Assembly (NCBI GenBank): GCA_019637675.1
Contig: JAHBVE010000003.1
Location: 143,696 to 207,695, forward strand
Reading direction: 5' to 3'
Source of the DNA: Anaerolineales bacterium
GTDB taxonomy: Bacteria; Chloroflexota; Anaerolineae; Anaerolineales; UBA11579
Length of the DNA stretch: 64,000 bases
Numbering within the stretch: position 1 is the first letter of the stretch; each line of letters starts with the position of its first letter. The notes beneath the pieces are model-generated. The model saw nothing but the letters and a program-made list of their open reading frames with translations, made no database searches and was not told the origin of the DNA. Made by a program: the position numbers and the translations under genes. This document shows positions 6,693-16,020 of this stretch, piece after piece.

Positions 6693-7682
6693 ATGACCGC
6701 AACCAAAGGACGCATCCTCACCGGCCACCGCCCCACCGGGCCGCGCCACATCGGCCATCTGGTGGGCACGCTGGAGCAGTGGGCCAAGATGCAGGATGAC
6801 TATGAGTGCTACTTCCTCATCGCTGACCTGCATGTGCTCACCACGGACTACGAGCACCCCGAGCGCATCCAGGAGAACATCGTCAACGTGGTGGCCGACT
6901 GGCTGGCGGCGGGCATCGACCCGGCCAAGGCCACCCTGGTGCGCCAGTCGGCGCTGGCGCAGCACGCCCAGCTCTCGCAGCTGTTCGGCATGATGACCAC
7001 GGTGGCGCGGCTGGAGCGCGTGCCCACCTACAAGGACCAGATCCAGAACCTGGGGCTCAACCCCTCACTGGGTTTGCTGGCCTACCCGGTGCTACAGAGC
7101 GCCGACATTCTGGTCTACAAGGCCAACCTGGTGCCGGTGGGCGAGGACCAGATGCCGCACATCGAGCTGACCCGCGAGGTGGCCCGCCGCTTCAACACGC
7201 TGTACGGCGAAACCTTCCCCGAGCCGGGTGGCCTGCTGACCAAGACGGCCCGCCTGCCGGGCGTGGACAACCGCACCATGCACAGCTCATACAACAACGC
7301 CATCCGCTTCATCGAAAGCGAAGAGGAGACCACCAAGAAGGTCATGAGCATGTACACCGACCCGACCCGCCTACGTGCAACCGATCCCGGCACGGTGGAA
7401 GGCAACCCGGTGTTCGAATACCATGACGTCTTCAACCCCAACAAGGACGAGGTGGAGGACTTCAAGGCCCGCTACCGCGAGGGCAAGGTGGGCGACGTAG
7501 AGGTCAAGAAGAGCCTGGCCGTGGCGCTGAACAACTATCTGCGCCCCATCCGTGAGCGCCGTACCGAGTTCCTCAAAGACCCGGCTAAGGTGGTGAAGAT
7601 TCTGGATGAGGGAACCGAGAAGGCCCGCCCCCTGGTGGAAGCCACATTTGACGAAGTGATGCGCAAGATGGGCCTGCGCTAG
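6693..7682 (+). CDS. trpS: Tryptophanyl-tRNA synthetase with atypical KMSKS motif
   Basis: This 329-residue class I synthetase charges tRNA-Trp. The HIGH signature is present at residues 19-22, and the tryptophan-binding and dimer regions look normal for the bacterial family. The KMSKS loop reads TMHSS at 195-199, so both lysines are missing; the flanking LPGVDNR and SYNN show that the alignment is right. The ATG at 6693 follows AGGAGA at a good distance and gives the conserved N-terminus; the longer upstream frame runs through the T-box leader and is not coding. It is transcribed alone between the T-box and a terminator. Confidence 0.93.
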   Translation: MTATKGRILTGHRPTGPRHIGHLVGTLEQWAKMQDDYECYFLIADLHVLTTDYEHPERIQENIVNVVADWLAAGIDPAKATLVRQSALAQHAQLSQLFGMMTTVARLERVPTYKDQIQNLGLNPSLGLLAYPVLQSADILVYKANLVPVGEDQMPHIELTREVARRFNTLYGETFPEPGGLLTKTARLPGVDNRTMHSSYNNAIRFIESEEETTKKVMSMYTDPTRLRATDPGTVEGNPVFEYHDVFNPNKDEVEDFKARYREGKVGDVEVKKSLAVALNNYLRPIRERRTEFLKDPAKVVKILDEGTEKARPLVEATFDEVMRKMGLR

Positions 7683-7702
7683 GCCCACTACCCCGTCAGC
7701 CT

Positions 7703-7734
7703 GCAAAAACGCCCGCAAATGCGGGCGTTTTTGC
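7703..7734 (+). terminator. Terminator of trpS
   Basis: A perfect 14-bp stem (7703-7716 with 7721-7734) has an AAAT loop, a GC-rich core and T tract. It begins 20 nt after the trpS stop. Confidence 0.9.
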
Positions 7735-7759
7735 ATCGTAGAACGGAAGGTGGTATCCT
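7731..7759 (+). promoter_or_regulatory. Promoter for the heterodimeric ABC exporter operon
   Basis: TTGCAT (7731-7736) and TATCCT (7754-7759) are 17 nt apart. The -35 box overlaps the last bases of the trpS terminator stem. Confidence 0.55.
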
Positions 7760-7811
7760 AAACTCCCCGGTGGCACTCGCACGCCACCCAACCGTCACCG
7801 AACAGGACCGA

Positions 7812-9587
7812 ATGAGCACACCTTCACTAACCGCACCCCACGCGGCTGAATTTACATTGCCAGAGCGGTACCCCACCGACCGCACAACTCCCGGCCGTTG
7901 GCTGTGGTCTCACTTTAAGCCGCATTGGGCCCTGGGCCTGATGCTGATGGTGGGTGCGATCACCAACGGCGCCCTGGCAGCCTATGTGCCGATCGAGATC
8001 GGCAAGGCCTTTGAAGCCATCATGGCCGACCCGCCCCAGACCCAGTTGCTGATGGGCTTTGTGTGGGTCATCATCATCAGCCAGATGATCCGCTCCGTGC
8101 TGCAGTTCGCCCGCAACTTCGCCGCCGAATGGCTGGGGCAGCTGTTCGAGCGCAACATTCGTGAAGAGCTGTACACGAACTTGCTGGGCAAGAGCATGAC
8201 CTTCCACAGCCTGCAATCCGTGGGCGACACCATGGCGCGCGCCACCAACGATGTGCGCGAGATCAACCTGATGTTCAACCCGGGGCTCAACCTGGTGATC
8301 GGCGCAGCGTTCTTCCTTGTGACGCCGATCGTGGCCGGGTATGGCCTGCACCCCGCCCTGGCCATCATTCCTACAGTCTTCACCCTGGTGTACTTCGTGG
8401 CGATCTGGCAGTACCTCAAAGAACTAAATCCGGTGGCGGACAAGCAGCGCAATGCCTTCGGTACTTTGAACGCACGCCTGTCCGAATCGCTCGATGGCAT
8501 CGAGACCGTAAAGGGTATGGCGCAGGAGAAGCTGGAAGTCAATCTGTTCCGCCGCAATGCGCGCCGTTTCCGCGACGCGTATGTGCACCAGGGCTACATT
8601 GAAGCCCGCTTCCTGCCCATGCTGCTGATGGCGATCGCCCAGGCGGCCGGCTTGTGGCACTCGCTGGTATTGATGCAGCAGGGCCAGATCGTGCTCGGCG
8701 ATGTGATCGCTTACTTCGGCTTGCTGGCGCTGTTCGGCTTCCCGGTGTTCACCTCGCTGTTCGCCTATTCGCAGGTGTCGCTGGGCGTGGCCAGCGCCAA
8801 GCGCATTCTGGACCTGCTGAACAACGAGACCGACCTGGACCAGAACGCGGAAGGCTACGGCGAGGCGATGAAGGGCGCCATCGAGTTCAAGAACGTCACC
8901 TTCGCCTACGAGGATCAGGAACCGGCGCTCACCAAGGTGAGCTTCAGCGTCAAGCCCGGGCTGACCGTGGCAATCGTGGGCCAGACCGGCACGGGCAAGA
9001 CCTCGCTGGCCAAGCTGGTCAACCGCACCTACGACGTCACCCGCGGCTCGGTCAGCGTGGACGGCGTTGACGTGCGCGAGTGGAACCTGGAGGCGCTGCG
9101 CCGCCAGATCTCGATCATCGAGCAGGACATCTTCCTGTTCTCGCGCACGGTGGCGGAGAACATTGCCTTCGGCCACCAGGATGCGACCCGGGCCGAGATC
9201 GAGGAAGCCGCCAGGCAGGCCCAGGCGCACGATTTCATCATGGACTTCAAGGATGGCTACGACACCATCGTAGGCGAGCGCGGCGTGACCCTGTCAGGCG
9301 GCCAGCGCCAGCGCCTGGCGCTGGCGCGGGCCTTCCTGACCGACCCGCGCATCCTTATCCTGGACGATTCGACCAGCGCCATTGACAGCGCCACCGAAGA
9401 CAAGATACAGCGCGCCATTTACAACGCCACCAAGGGCCGCACGACGCTCATCATCACCCACCGGCTTTCCCAGATCCGCTGGGCGGATCTGATCCTGGTG
9501 CTGCGCGGCGGCAAGCTGGTGGCCTCCGGGAGCCATGAGCAGTTGCTCAAGACATCGCCGGCCTACAAACGCATCTTTAGCGAGTAA
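7812..9587 (+). CDS. ABC exporter half-transporter, subunit with degenerate catalytic site
   Basis: This 591-residue protein has an N-terminal six-helix exporter domain (about residues 30-330) and a C-terminal ATPase domain. Walker A GQTGTGKT lies near residue 390, the signature LSGGQ is at 494-498, and Walker B ends in LDD with Asp519 in place of the catalytic glutamate. The switch histidine (ITHRLS) is retained. Together with the next gene it matches asymmetric heterodimeric multidrug- or lipid-type exporters, in which one ATP site is weak. The start at 7812 avoids the trpS terminator, which the longer open frame would translate. The substrate is unknown. Confidence 0.9.
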   Translation: MSTPSLTAPHAAEFTLPERYPTDRTTPGRWLWSHFKPHWALGLMLMVGAITNGALAAYVPIEIGKAFEAIMADPPQTQLLMGFVWVIIISQMIRSVLQFARNFAAEWLGQLFERNIREELYTNLLGKSMTFHSLQSVGDTMARATNDVREINLMFNPGLNLVIGAAFFLVTPIVAGYGLHPALAIIPTVFTLVYFVAIWQYLKELNPVADKQRNAFGTLNARLSESLDGIETVKGMAQEKLEVNLFRRNARRFRDAYVHQGYIEARFLPMLLMAIAQAAGLWHSLVLMQQGQIVLGDVIAYFGLLALFGFPVFTSLFAYSQVSLGVASAKRILDLLNNETDLDQNAEGYGEAMKGAIEFKNVTFAYEDQEPALTKVSFSVKPGLTVAIVGQTGTGKTSLAKLVNRTYDVTRGSVSVDGVDVREWNLEALRRQISIIEQDIFLFSRTVAENIAFGHQDATRAEIEEAARQAQAHDFIMDFKDGYDTIVGERGVTLSGGQRQRLALARAFLTDPRILILDDSTSAIDSATEDKIQRAIYNATKGRTTLIITHRLSQIRWADLILVLRGGKLVASGSHEQLLKTSPAYKRIFSE

Positions 9588-9599
9588 CCACAGGACCTT

Positions 9600-11411
9600 A
9601 TGGGCTTTTTCTCCGGACTCGACGCGGAACAATACGACCGCCAATATAGCGACAAGCAACTCATCCAGCGCATGGCGGATTACTTCAAGCCGCACATGCG
9701 CAAGCTGTGGGCCATCGGCACCCTGGCGCTGCTGACCGCCATCACGGCCGCGGCCGTACCGCTGCTGCTGGCGCGGGCGTTGGACGAAATGAGCGCTCAG
9801 CTGACCCCGCAGCGGATCTGGCTGCTGGTCGGCGTGGTGTTTCTCTCCGGCTTTCTGAGCTGGGCGGCCAACTGGTGGCGCCGCCGCCTGACGGCGCGGG
9901 CCATCGGCGATGTGATCCTGGCGATCCGCCTGGACGGCTTCCAGGCCGCCATGTCGCACGACCTTTCGTTCTATGACGAGAACCCATCCGGCAAAGTGGT
10001 CTCGCGCATTACGTCAGACACGCGCGAATACGGCGACATGGTGGTGCTGATCACCGACCTTATCTCGCAGTTCGGCCAGGCCATCCTGGTAGGCATCGTA
10101 CTGATCGTCATCAACTGGCGGCTGTCACTGTATTTGTTCGGCATGCTGCCGATCGTATATTGGATGGCAACCCTGTTCCGCGAGGCGGCCCGGCGCACCA
10201 CGCGCACGGGCATGCGCGCCATGGGCAACGTCAACTCGGTCATCAAGGAGACGATCAGCGGTATTGCGGTGGCCAAGAACTTCCGCCAGGAAGAGGCGAT
10301 CTTCAAGGAATTCGACACCGGCAACCGCGGCTCATTCGAGGTGAACTTGCGGCGCGGCTTCGTGCTCAGCATGGTCTTCCCGGTGCTCAATGCGATGGCC
10401 GCGCTGGGCACGGCCCTGCTGCTGTATGTGGGCGGCATGAGTGTGGCGGCTATGGTCATCACAGCCGGGGCCTGGTATCTGTTCCTGCAGGGCCTGGACC
10501 GCTTCTGGTTCCCGGTGCTCAACCTCTCCGCGTTCTGGACGCAATTGCAGTCCGGCCTGGCCGCGGCGGAGCGCTCGTTTGCGCTGATCGACGCCGAGCC
10601 GCGGGTGGTGCAGACCGCCAAGCTGCGCGTGGCGCGCTTCAAGGGCGACATTCGCTTCGAGCACGTCAACTTCCGCTACACCGAAGGCGAGCCGATCCTG
10701 CGGAACTTCAGCCTGCACATTCGCCCGGGTGAGACGGTGGCGCTGGTCGGGCACACCGGGGCGGGCAAGACCTCGATCGCCAAGCTGGTCAACCGTTTCT
10801 ACGAATTCCAAGAAGGCCAGCTACTGATCGACGGCAAGGACATTCGCAGTCTGGACCTGACCGCCTACCGCCGCCAGCTGGGCATCGTATCCCAGGTGCC
10901 CTTCCTGTTCGACGGCACGGTGGCGCAGAACATTCGCTACGCCGCGCCCGGTGTGAAGGACGCCGCCATCCTGCGGCTGGCGCGCCAGATCGGCAAGGGT
11001 GAGTGGCTCGAAACACTGCCGGATGGGCTGAAGACCCAGGTGGGCGAGCGCGGCGGGCGCCTCTCGATGGGGCAGCGCCAACTGGTCTCGCTGCTGCGCG
11101 TGCTGGTGCAGAAGCCGGCCATCTTCGTACTCGACGAGGCCACCGCCAGCATTGACCCGTTCACCGAATGGCAGATCCAGCAGGCGCTGGATCTGATCCT
11201 GAGCAAGAGCACCAGCATCCTGATCGCCCATCGCCTCTCCACCGTGAAGGCGGCCGACCGCATCATCGTGCTGAAGGAAGGCCAGATCATCGAAGAGGGC
11301 GATCACGACGGCTTGCTGGCGCAGGGCGGGCACTACGCTACGCTGTACAACACCTACTTCCGCCACCAAAGCCTGGCATACATCGAAGAAAGCCGCAAAC
11401 TGGCGGAATAA
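9600..11411 (+). CDS. ABC exporter half-transporter, subunit with catalytic glutamate
   Basis: This 603-residue partner of the preceding gene starts 12 nt after it. It has an exporter transmembrane domain (about residues 35-330) and an ATPase domain with Walker A GHTGAGKT, a degenerate signature LSMGQ (488-492) and intact Walker B LDE (catalytic Glu513), plus the switch histidine in IAHRLS. In a heterodimer its Walker motifs would pair with the partner's intact LSGGQ to form the one competent site, while its LSMGQ would face the partner's Asp519. This complementary degeneration strongly supports obligate heterodimerisation. Confidence 0.9.
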   Translation: MGFFSGLDAEQYDRQYSDKQLIQRMADYFKPHMRKLWAIGTLALLTAITAAAVPLLLARALDEMSAQLTPQRIWLLVGVVFLSGFLSWAANWWRRRLTARAIGDVILAIRLDGFQAAMSHDLSFYDENPSGKVVSRITSDTREYGDMVVLITDLISQFGQAILVGIVLIVINWRLSLYLFGMLPIVYWMATLFREAARRTTRTGMRAMGNVNSVIKETISGIAVAKNFRQEEAIFKEFDTGNRGSFEVNLRRGFVLSMVFPVLNAMAALGTALLLYVGGMSVAAMVITAGAWYLFLQGLDRFWFPVLNLSAFWTQLQSGLAAAERSFALIDAEPRVVQTAKLRVARFKGDIRFEHVNFRYTEGEPILRNFSLHIRPGETVALVGHTGAGKTSIAKLVNRFYEFQEGQLLIDGKDIRSLDLTAYRRQLGIVSQVPFLFDGTVAQNIRYAAPGVKDAAILRLARQIGKGEWLETLPDGLKTQVGERGGRLSMGQRQLVSLLRVLVQKPAIFVLDEATASIDPFTEWQIQQALDLILSKSTSILIAHRLSTVKAADRIIVLKEGQIIEEGDHDGLLAQGGHYATLYNTYFRHQSLAYIEESRKLAE

Positions 11412-11418
11412 ACACAAT

Positions 11419-11446
11419 AAAAAAACCGGCGTTCGCCGGTTTTTTT
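11419..11446. terminator. Bidirectional terminator between the ABC exporter and folA
   Basis: A 12-bp stem (11419-11430 with 11435-11446) has a GTTC loop. Its A tract and T tract make it functional on both strands. It overlaps the stop codon of folA (11445-11447), so two convergent operons share it. Confidence 0.9.
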
Positions 11447-11939
11447 ATCCCTTGCGGGCAAGCTCGAAGATGGTGAAGTCGTGATCGTTCTTGCCGCCCG
11501 CCGCAAAGTCTTGCTGGCTGAGCAGCTTCCACTGGCCCATATCGAATGCGGGGAAAAAGACATCACAGTCTGCAACGGTATTGACGCGGGTGAGATAAAA
11601 GCGCTGGGCCAGCGGCAGAGCGCGGGCGAACACCTCGGCCCCGCCGATGACGAACAGCTCGTCCTCGCCGGCGGCCTGCGCCTCGGCCAGGGCGGCCTCG
11701 AAGCTGGCGAAGACGAGCGCATCATCTGCGCGGAACGCCGGGTTGTGCGAGAGCACCAGCAGCTTGCGCCCGGGCAGACGGCCGGCGACGGTGGCGTAGG
11801 TCTTGCGGCCCATGAGCACATGATGGCCCAGGGTGAGGGCGCGGAAATGCTTGAGGTCGTCGCTGAGGCGCCAGGGCATACGGCCGTTGCGGCCAATGCC
11901 CCCGTGCTCATCCACGGCGGCAATGAGCGAGACGATCAA
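11445..11939 (-). CDS. folA: Dihydrofolate reductase
   Basis: This 164-residue enzyme reduces dihydrofolate to tetrahydrofolate with NADPH. The N-terminus ([13 protein letters not shown]), the [12 protein letters not shown] substrate-binding segment with its acidic residue, the MGRKTY motif and the GGAEVF nucleotide-binding motif are all present, and the length is standard. The ATG overlaps the thyA stop by 4 nt (ATGA). The pairing is functional: thymidylate synthase produces the dihydrofolate that this enzyme recycles. Confidence 0.95.
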   Translation of the reverse strand: MIVSLIAAVDEHGGIGRNGRMPWRLSDDLKHFRALTLGHHVLMGRKTYATVAGRLPGRKLLVLSHNPAFRADDALVFASFEAALAEAQAAGEDELFVIGGAEVFARALPLAQRFYLTRVNTVADCDVFFPAFDMGQWKLLSQQDFAAGGKNDHDFTIFELARKG

Positions 11940-12730
11940 ACCGCCACCGGGGCCTTGATGTGCGGGTGAGCCTGGTAGTCGAGCAGCGTGAAATCTTCAT
12001 ACGTGAAGGCGAAGATGTCTTGCACGGCTGGGTTGAGCTGCATACGCGGCAGCGGCAGCGGCTGGCGGCTCAGTTGCTCGCGGGCCTGCTCGAAATGATT
12101 GCTGTACAGATGGCAGTCGCCCAGCGAGATCACAAAGTCGCCGGGTTGCAGGCCACACACCTGCGCCACCATCATGGTGAGCAGCGAATACGAAGCAATG
12201 TTGAACGGCAAGCCCAGAAAGATGTCCGCCGAGCGTTGATACAGTTGGCACGACAGTTTGCCATCCGCCACATAGAACTGGAACAGTAGATGGCACGGCG
12301 GCAGGGCCATCTTGGGCAATTCGGCCACGTTCCAGGCGCTGACGATGAGCCGGCGCGAATCCGGGTTGCGCTTAATCTCGGCGATCACCCCACTGACCTG
12401 ATCGACCGCCTGCCCGTCCGCCGCGGGCCAACTGCGCCACTGGGCGCCGTACACGGGGCCTAGGTCGCCGCGTTCATCAGCCCACTCATCCCAGATGCGT
12501 ACGCCGTTGTCTTTCAGGTAGGCGGTGTTGGTGCCGCCCTGCAGGAACCAGAGCAGCTCATGGATGATGGATTTGGTGTGCAGTTTCTTGGTGGTCAGCA
12601 GCGGGAAGCCCTGCTGCAGATCGAAGCGCATCTGGTGCCCGAACAGCGAACGCGTGCCGGTGCCGGTGCGGTCGTGCTTCTCCACGCCGTCGTGCAACAC
12701 ACGCTGCATCAGGTCCAGATAGGTTTGCAT
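11936..12730 (-). CDS. thyA: Thymidylate synthase (ThyA type)
   Basis: This 264-residue enzyme methylates dUMP to dTMP using methylene-tetrahydrofolate. The catalytic cysteine lies in the LPPCH motif, the arginine-bearing [13 protein letters not shown] motif that binds dUMP phosphate is intact, and the C-terminus ends in the usual APVAV form. Length matches E. coli ThyA. It overlaps ribF upstream by one base (TGATG) and folA downstream by four, so the three genes form a tight folate/flavin operon. Confidence 0.96.
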   Translation of the reverse strand: MQTYLDLMQRVLHDGVEKHDRTGTGTRSLFGHQMRFDLQQGFPLLTTKKLHTKSIIHELLWFLQGGTNTAYLKDNGVRIWDEWADERGDLGPVYGAQWRSWPAADGQAVDQVSGVIAEIKRNPDSRRLIVSAWNVAELPKMALPPCHLLFQFYVADGKLSCQLYQRSADIFLGLPFNIASYSLLTMMVAQVCGLQPGDFVISLGDCHLYSNHFEQAREQLSRQPLPLPRMQLNPAVQDIFAFTYEDFTLLDYQAHPHIKAPVAV

Positions 12731-13653
12731 CAGGTCAGGGTCGCTCGGGCTTGCTCGATGTCCATGCGGATCTGCTTGAGCAGCGCATCCACACCGTCAA
12801 ACTTCTGCTCGCCGCGCAGGCGGGAGACGAATTCCAGCTTGAGCGGTTGGTCGTAGAATTCCGCACCCTCATATTCTAATAGGTGTGTCTCGACCACCGG
12901 CGCCGGGGTGGCGTCCTCGAACGTCGGCCGCAGGCCGATGTTGGTGACACTGGGCAGGCGTTGCCCGCCCAGCCAGGCCCAGGTGACGTACACGCCGGTG
13001 GCGGGCACCAGGCGGCGCTCCGGCACCTTGAGGTTGGCGGTGGGGATGCCGATGGTGCGGCCGCGCTGCGCCCCGCTGACCACCGTGCCGGTCAGCGTAT
13101 AGCGGCGGCCGAGCAGGCGCTCGGCCTGGCCAACCTCCCCGGCGGCCAGGGCCGCCCGGATCAGGGTCGAGGACACCACCTCGCCATCCACGCGCACCGG
13201 CAGCACCTGGTGAACGGAGAAGCCCAGCTCAGCGCCAAAGCTGCGCAGGGCGTCAAAGTTGCCCTCACGGTCGTGCCCCAGTGCAAAGTCGTGCCCGATC
13301 CACAGCTTGTCGATATCCAGGCGGCTATGCACCAACTCGATGAACTGGCGCGCCGGGGTGGTGCGCACCTGCTCATCGAACGGGTGTGAGATCAGCATGT
13401 CGACTCCCAGCGCAGCGAACAGATCAGCCTTCTCTTCCGGCTCGTACAGATAAAAGCCTTTCAAGGGGCCATGCAGCACTTCGGCGGGATGCGGCTCAAA
13501 AGTTAAAACAACTGCCGGGGCGCCCTGTGCGTGCGCTCCGGCAGTCAGTTCTTTGATGATCTGTTGGTGCCCTGCATGCAGGCCGTCAAATGAGCCGATG
13601 GTGAGCCAGGCATGCTGGGCGCTGGCCCCGTGCAGGGAGGTGAATTGCTGCAT
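12730..13653 (-). CDS. ribF: Bifunctional riboflavin kinase / FAD synthetase
   Basis: This 307-residue protein makes FMN and FAD from riboflavin. The N-terminal nucleotidyltransferase domain shows [10 protein letters not shown] and TFEPHP, and the C-terminal kinase domain shows [11 protein letters not shown]. The open frame extends into truB, but the ATG at 13653, 7 nt after the truB stop, gives the normal N-terminus; the ribosome binding site is weak, so coupling to truB translation is likely. The truB-ribF pairing downstream of the infB region is common in bacteria. Confidence 0.93.
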   Translation of the reverse strand: MQQFTSLHGASAQHAWLTIGSFDGLHAGHQQIIKELTAGAHAQGAPAVVLTFEPHPAEVLHGPLKGFYLYEPEEKADLFAALGVDMLISHPFDEQVRTTPARQFIELVHSRLDIDKLWIGHDFALGHDREGNFDALRSFGAELGFSVHQVLPVRVDGEVVSSTLIRAALAAGEVGQAERLLGRRYTLTGTVVSGAQRGRTIGIPTANLKVPERRLVPATGVYVTWAWLGGQRLPSVTNIGLRPTFEDATPAPVVETHLLEYEGAEFYDQPLKLEFVSRLRGEQKFDGVDALLKQIRMDIEQARATLT

Positions 13654-13660
13654 GAGATCG

Positions 13661-14560
13661 TTAGGAAGCCAGGAAGACCTTACGCGGCTGCCATTCCCCA
13701 TCTTTGACTTCAACCACCGCCACCAGCTCGCCCTGCTGGCTGACGGCGCGGGCCAGGCCCGTAGCGCCCTCGGCGGCCGGGATGCGGATGCCGTTGGTGA
13801 CCTTGTGCAGGGCGGCCTCGTCCAGCTCCACCGCCGGCCAGTCAGCCAGGGCTTCGGCAGCCGGGATCAGGAACTGAGCCCAGCTGCCCTGCTCAAAGGC
13901 TTCACGTAAACGGCGCAGCGAAACCGCATCCCGCAGGGTGAAGCGGCCGCTGCGCGTGCGGCGCAGGCCGACCAAATGGCCGCCAACGCCGAGCTCTTCG
14001 CCAATGTCGTGCGCCAGGGAGCGCACGTAGGTACCGGAGGAACAGTGCACGTCCACCACGGCCTCGGGCAGCGCCCACTCCAGCAACTCCAGGCTGTGGA
14101 CATTGATGATGCGCGGGGCCAGGTCGACTTCCTCGCCGCGGCGCGCCATGTCGTAGGCGCGCTGGCCCTGCACCTTGATGGCGGAGTAGGCCGGCGGCTT
14201 CTGTTCGATCTCTCCCACAAAGTGGGTGAGCAGTTCTGTGAATTGCTCTTTCTCAACATTCACAGGCACTTCCGGACCGCTGGGAGTACCCTCAGCGTCG
14301 TAGGTGTCTGTAGAGCTGCCCAGACGAATGGTGGCCTGGTAGCGCTTGTCTTCTGCGGAAACGAACTCGCTGAGGCGCACGGCCGGGCCGATCAGCACCA
14401 CCAGCACGCCAGAGGCGCGCGGATCGAGCGTACCGGTGTGGCCGGCGCGGCGAATGCCGGTGCCGCGGCGGATGATCTGCACCACGTCATGCGAGGTGAG
14501 ACCCACGGGTTTATCTACTACCAACACGCCGGAAACGAGATTGTTCACGTCCTGATTCAT
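13661..14560 (-). CDS. truB: tRNA pseudouridine(55) synthase
   Basis: This 299-residue enzyme forms pseudouridine 55 in the T-loop of tRNAs. It has the VVDKPVGLTSHDVV opening and HTGTLDPRASGVL, which contains the catalytic aspartate, followed by the PPAYSAIK and YVRSLAHDIG segments. The ATG at 14560 was chosen because an AGGGG ribosome binding site precedes it and the protein then begins like the family; 13 further in-frame codons exist upstream. It is separated from nrnA by 120 nt and may have its own promoter. Confidence 0.94.
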   Translation of the reverse strand: MNQDVNNLVSGVLVVDKPVGLTSHDVVQIIRRGTGIRRAGHTGTLDPRASGVLVVLIGPAVRLSEFVSAEDKRYQATIRLGSSTDTYDAEGTPSGPEVPVNVEKEQFTELLTHFVGEIEQKPPAYSAIKVQGQRAYDMARRGEEVDLAPRIINVHSLELLEWALPEAVVDVHCSSGTYVRSLAHDIGEELGVGGHLVGLRRTRSGRFTLRDAVSLRRLREAFEQGSWAQFLIPAAEALADWPAVELDEAALHKVTNGIRIPAAEGATGLARAVSQQGELVAVVEVKDGEWQPRKVFLAS

Positions 14561-14680
14561 GTTGCCCCTATCCCCAGTGCCTGAGTGATAGTCGTGCATG
14601 TGAAAACGATAATTTCCTTTCTATGTTCTTTCTAACGTCTTAGACGCTAATCAACTATAGGTCTTTCGTCCCAAAAACGG
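14561..14680. other. Intergenic gap between nrnA and truB with a short palindrome
   Basis: The gap contains CGTCTTAGACG (two 5-base arms around one T, near 14636-14646) in the likely truB promoter region. No gene or convincing terminator is visible. An operator role for the palindrome is only a possibility. Confidence 0.3.
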
Positions 14681-15625
14681 TCACATTGCAGCCCGGGTGG
14701 CCGCCAGCACACGCTCGTGCGCCTGGGCCAGGCTGCCGTTCACCACCGCGCCCGCCGCGGCGGTGTGCCCGCCGCCGCCGAATTGGGCGGCGATGCGCGA
14801 GACATCATGGCCGCCCTGGCTGCGCCAGCTGATCTTGACCTGCTGGTCAGCCTGCTCTACGAACAGCACGGTGATGGCCGCCCCTTCGATCATCGAGATG
14901 TTGTTGACCAGCTCAGCATCGTCGTTGCCCGGGTAACCGACCGCCTGGCGGTCAGCCAGGGACAGCGTACCCCACACCAGGCCGCCCTCCTGCTGCAGGC
15001 TGGTGAGCCCGGCGCCCCAGTAGCGCATGGCCTGGAACGAGCGGCGCAGCAAGGCGCGCTCATACAGGGCGGGCAGGTCTGCGCCCTTCTCGACCAGGTC
15101 GGCCGAGAGGCGCAGGGCTTTGGGGGTCATGTTGGAAGTGCGGAAGCCCATGGTATCGGTCAGGATGCCGGTGAGCAGCGCATCGATCACGCCGGGCGAA
15201 AAGTCCAGGCCCAGGGCGGGGAAATGCTCCGCCAGCAGGGCGCAGGTGGCCACGGAGGCCGGGTCCACCAGATTGAGCTCGCCGTAGTTGTTGTTGCTGA
15301 TGTGATGGTCAATGTTGATGTCCACCTTGGGGAAGTTGCTCAGCGCTTCGCCGCAGCGGTCCTGCGTGGCGGCGTCCACGGTGATGACCAGATCCACCGG
15401 GCCTTGGGCAGTGCGCACCACATCCGCCCAGCCGTGCAGGTGTTTGAAGTCGGCCGGTGCGCCATCCGCCAGCACCATTTGCACTTGCTTGCCCTGCGCC
15501 TGCAGGGCAAGCCCCATGGCCAGCACGGAGGCGATGGCATCGCCATCCGGGCGCACATGTGAGGTGACCAGTACGCGTTGCGCGGCCCGCAAGCGGGCGG
15601 CTATCTGCTGTATTTGAGTATTCAC
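14681..15625 (-). CDS. nrnA: DHH-family phosphoesterase (NrnA-type nanoRNase / pAp phosphatase)
   Basis: This 314-residue protein is of the DHH/DHHA1 family. Metal-binding motifs are visible in order: SHVRPDGDA near residues 22-30, an aspartate in VITVDAA, DHH in NIDHHISN, and the C-terminal DHHA1 loop GGGGH. NrnA enzymes degrade short oligoribonucleotides and dephosphorylate pAp. Its place between rbfA and truB is the standard one in this gene cluster. It overlaps rbfA by 4 nt (ATGA), indicating translational coupling. Confidence 0.92.
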   Translation of the reverse strand: MNTQIQQIAARLRAAQRVLVTSHVRPDGDAIASVLAMGLALQAQGKQVQMVLADGAPADFKHLHGWADVVRTAQGPVDLVITVDAATQDRCGEALSNFPKVDINIDHHISNNNYGELNLVDPASVATCALLAEHFPALGLDFSPGVIDALLTGILTDTMGFRTSNMTPKALRLSADLVEKGADLPALYERALLRRSFQAMRYWGAGLTSLQQEGGLVWGTLSLADRQAVGYPGNDDAELVNNISMIEGAAITVLFVEQADQQVKISWRSQGGHDVSRIAAQFGGGGHTAAAGAVVNGSLAQAHERVLAATRAAM

Positions 15626-16002
15626 GATTTTTTGGGTTTTGCCTTGTCTGAAGATTCGGACTGGTTGAGCTCAGAGATGATCTGCTCAATGTGCTGGGCG
15701 CGCTCGGGGGTCGGGTCCCACACGAAGCGCAGGCGCGGGAAGGTGCGCAGGTCCATCTCACGTGCCAGCTCGCTGCGCAGGAAGCCGCTGGCGTGCTTGA
15801 GGCCGGCCAGCACTTCGCGCTCGCGCTCCACGCCTTCGAGGGCGGATACGAACACGCTGGCCACCGAAAGCTCGCGGTCCACATTGACATCGGTGACAAA
15901 GATGCCCTGCAGGCGCGGGTCAGTGACGCGGAACAAGAGCAGCTCTGAGAGCAGCTCTCGCATCCGCTTGCCGATCCGTCCTGCGCGTGAAAGTGAAACC
16001 AT
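15622..16002 (-). CDS. rbfA: 30S ribosome-binding factor A
   Basis: This 126-residue protein has the RbfA single KH-like fold signature: the N-terminal RIGKRMRELLSELL helix, the DPRLQGIFVTDVNVDRELSVASVFVS strands and the LRTFPRLRFVWD segment. RbfA binds the 30S subunit during late maturation of 16S rRNA. It lies 18 nt after infB and overlaps nrnA. The C-terminus carries a short Lys/Pro tail. Confidence 0.92.
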   Translation of the reverse strand: MVSLSRAGRIGKRMRELLSELLLFRVTDPRLQGIFVTDVNVDRELSVASVFVSALEGVEREREVLAGLKHASGFLRSELAREMDLRTFPRLRFVWDPTPERAQHIEQIISELNQSESSDKAKPKKS

Positions 16003-16020
16003 ACCCGCCCTGCCTGCTTG

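Noticed and set aside
7719..7811. Longer first ABC subunit starting at 7719
   Set aside because: The extension starts inside the trpS terminator and crosses the promoter.
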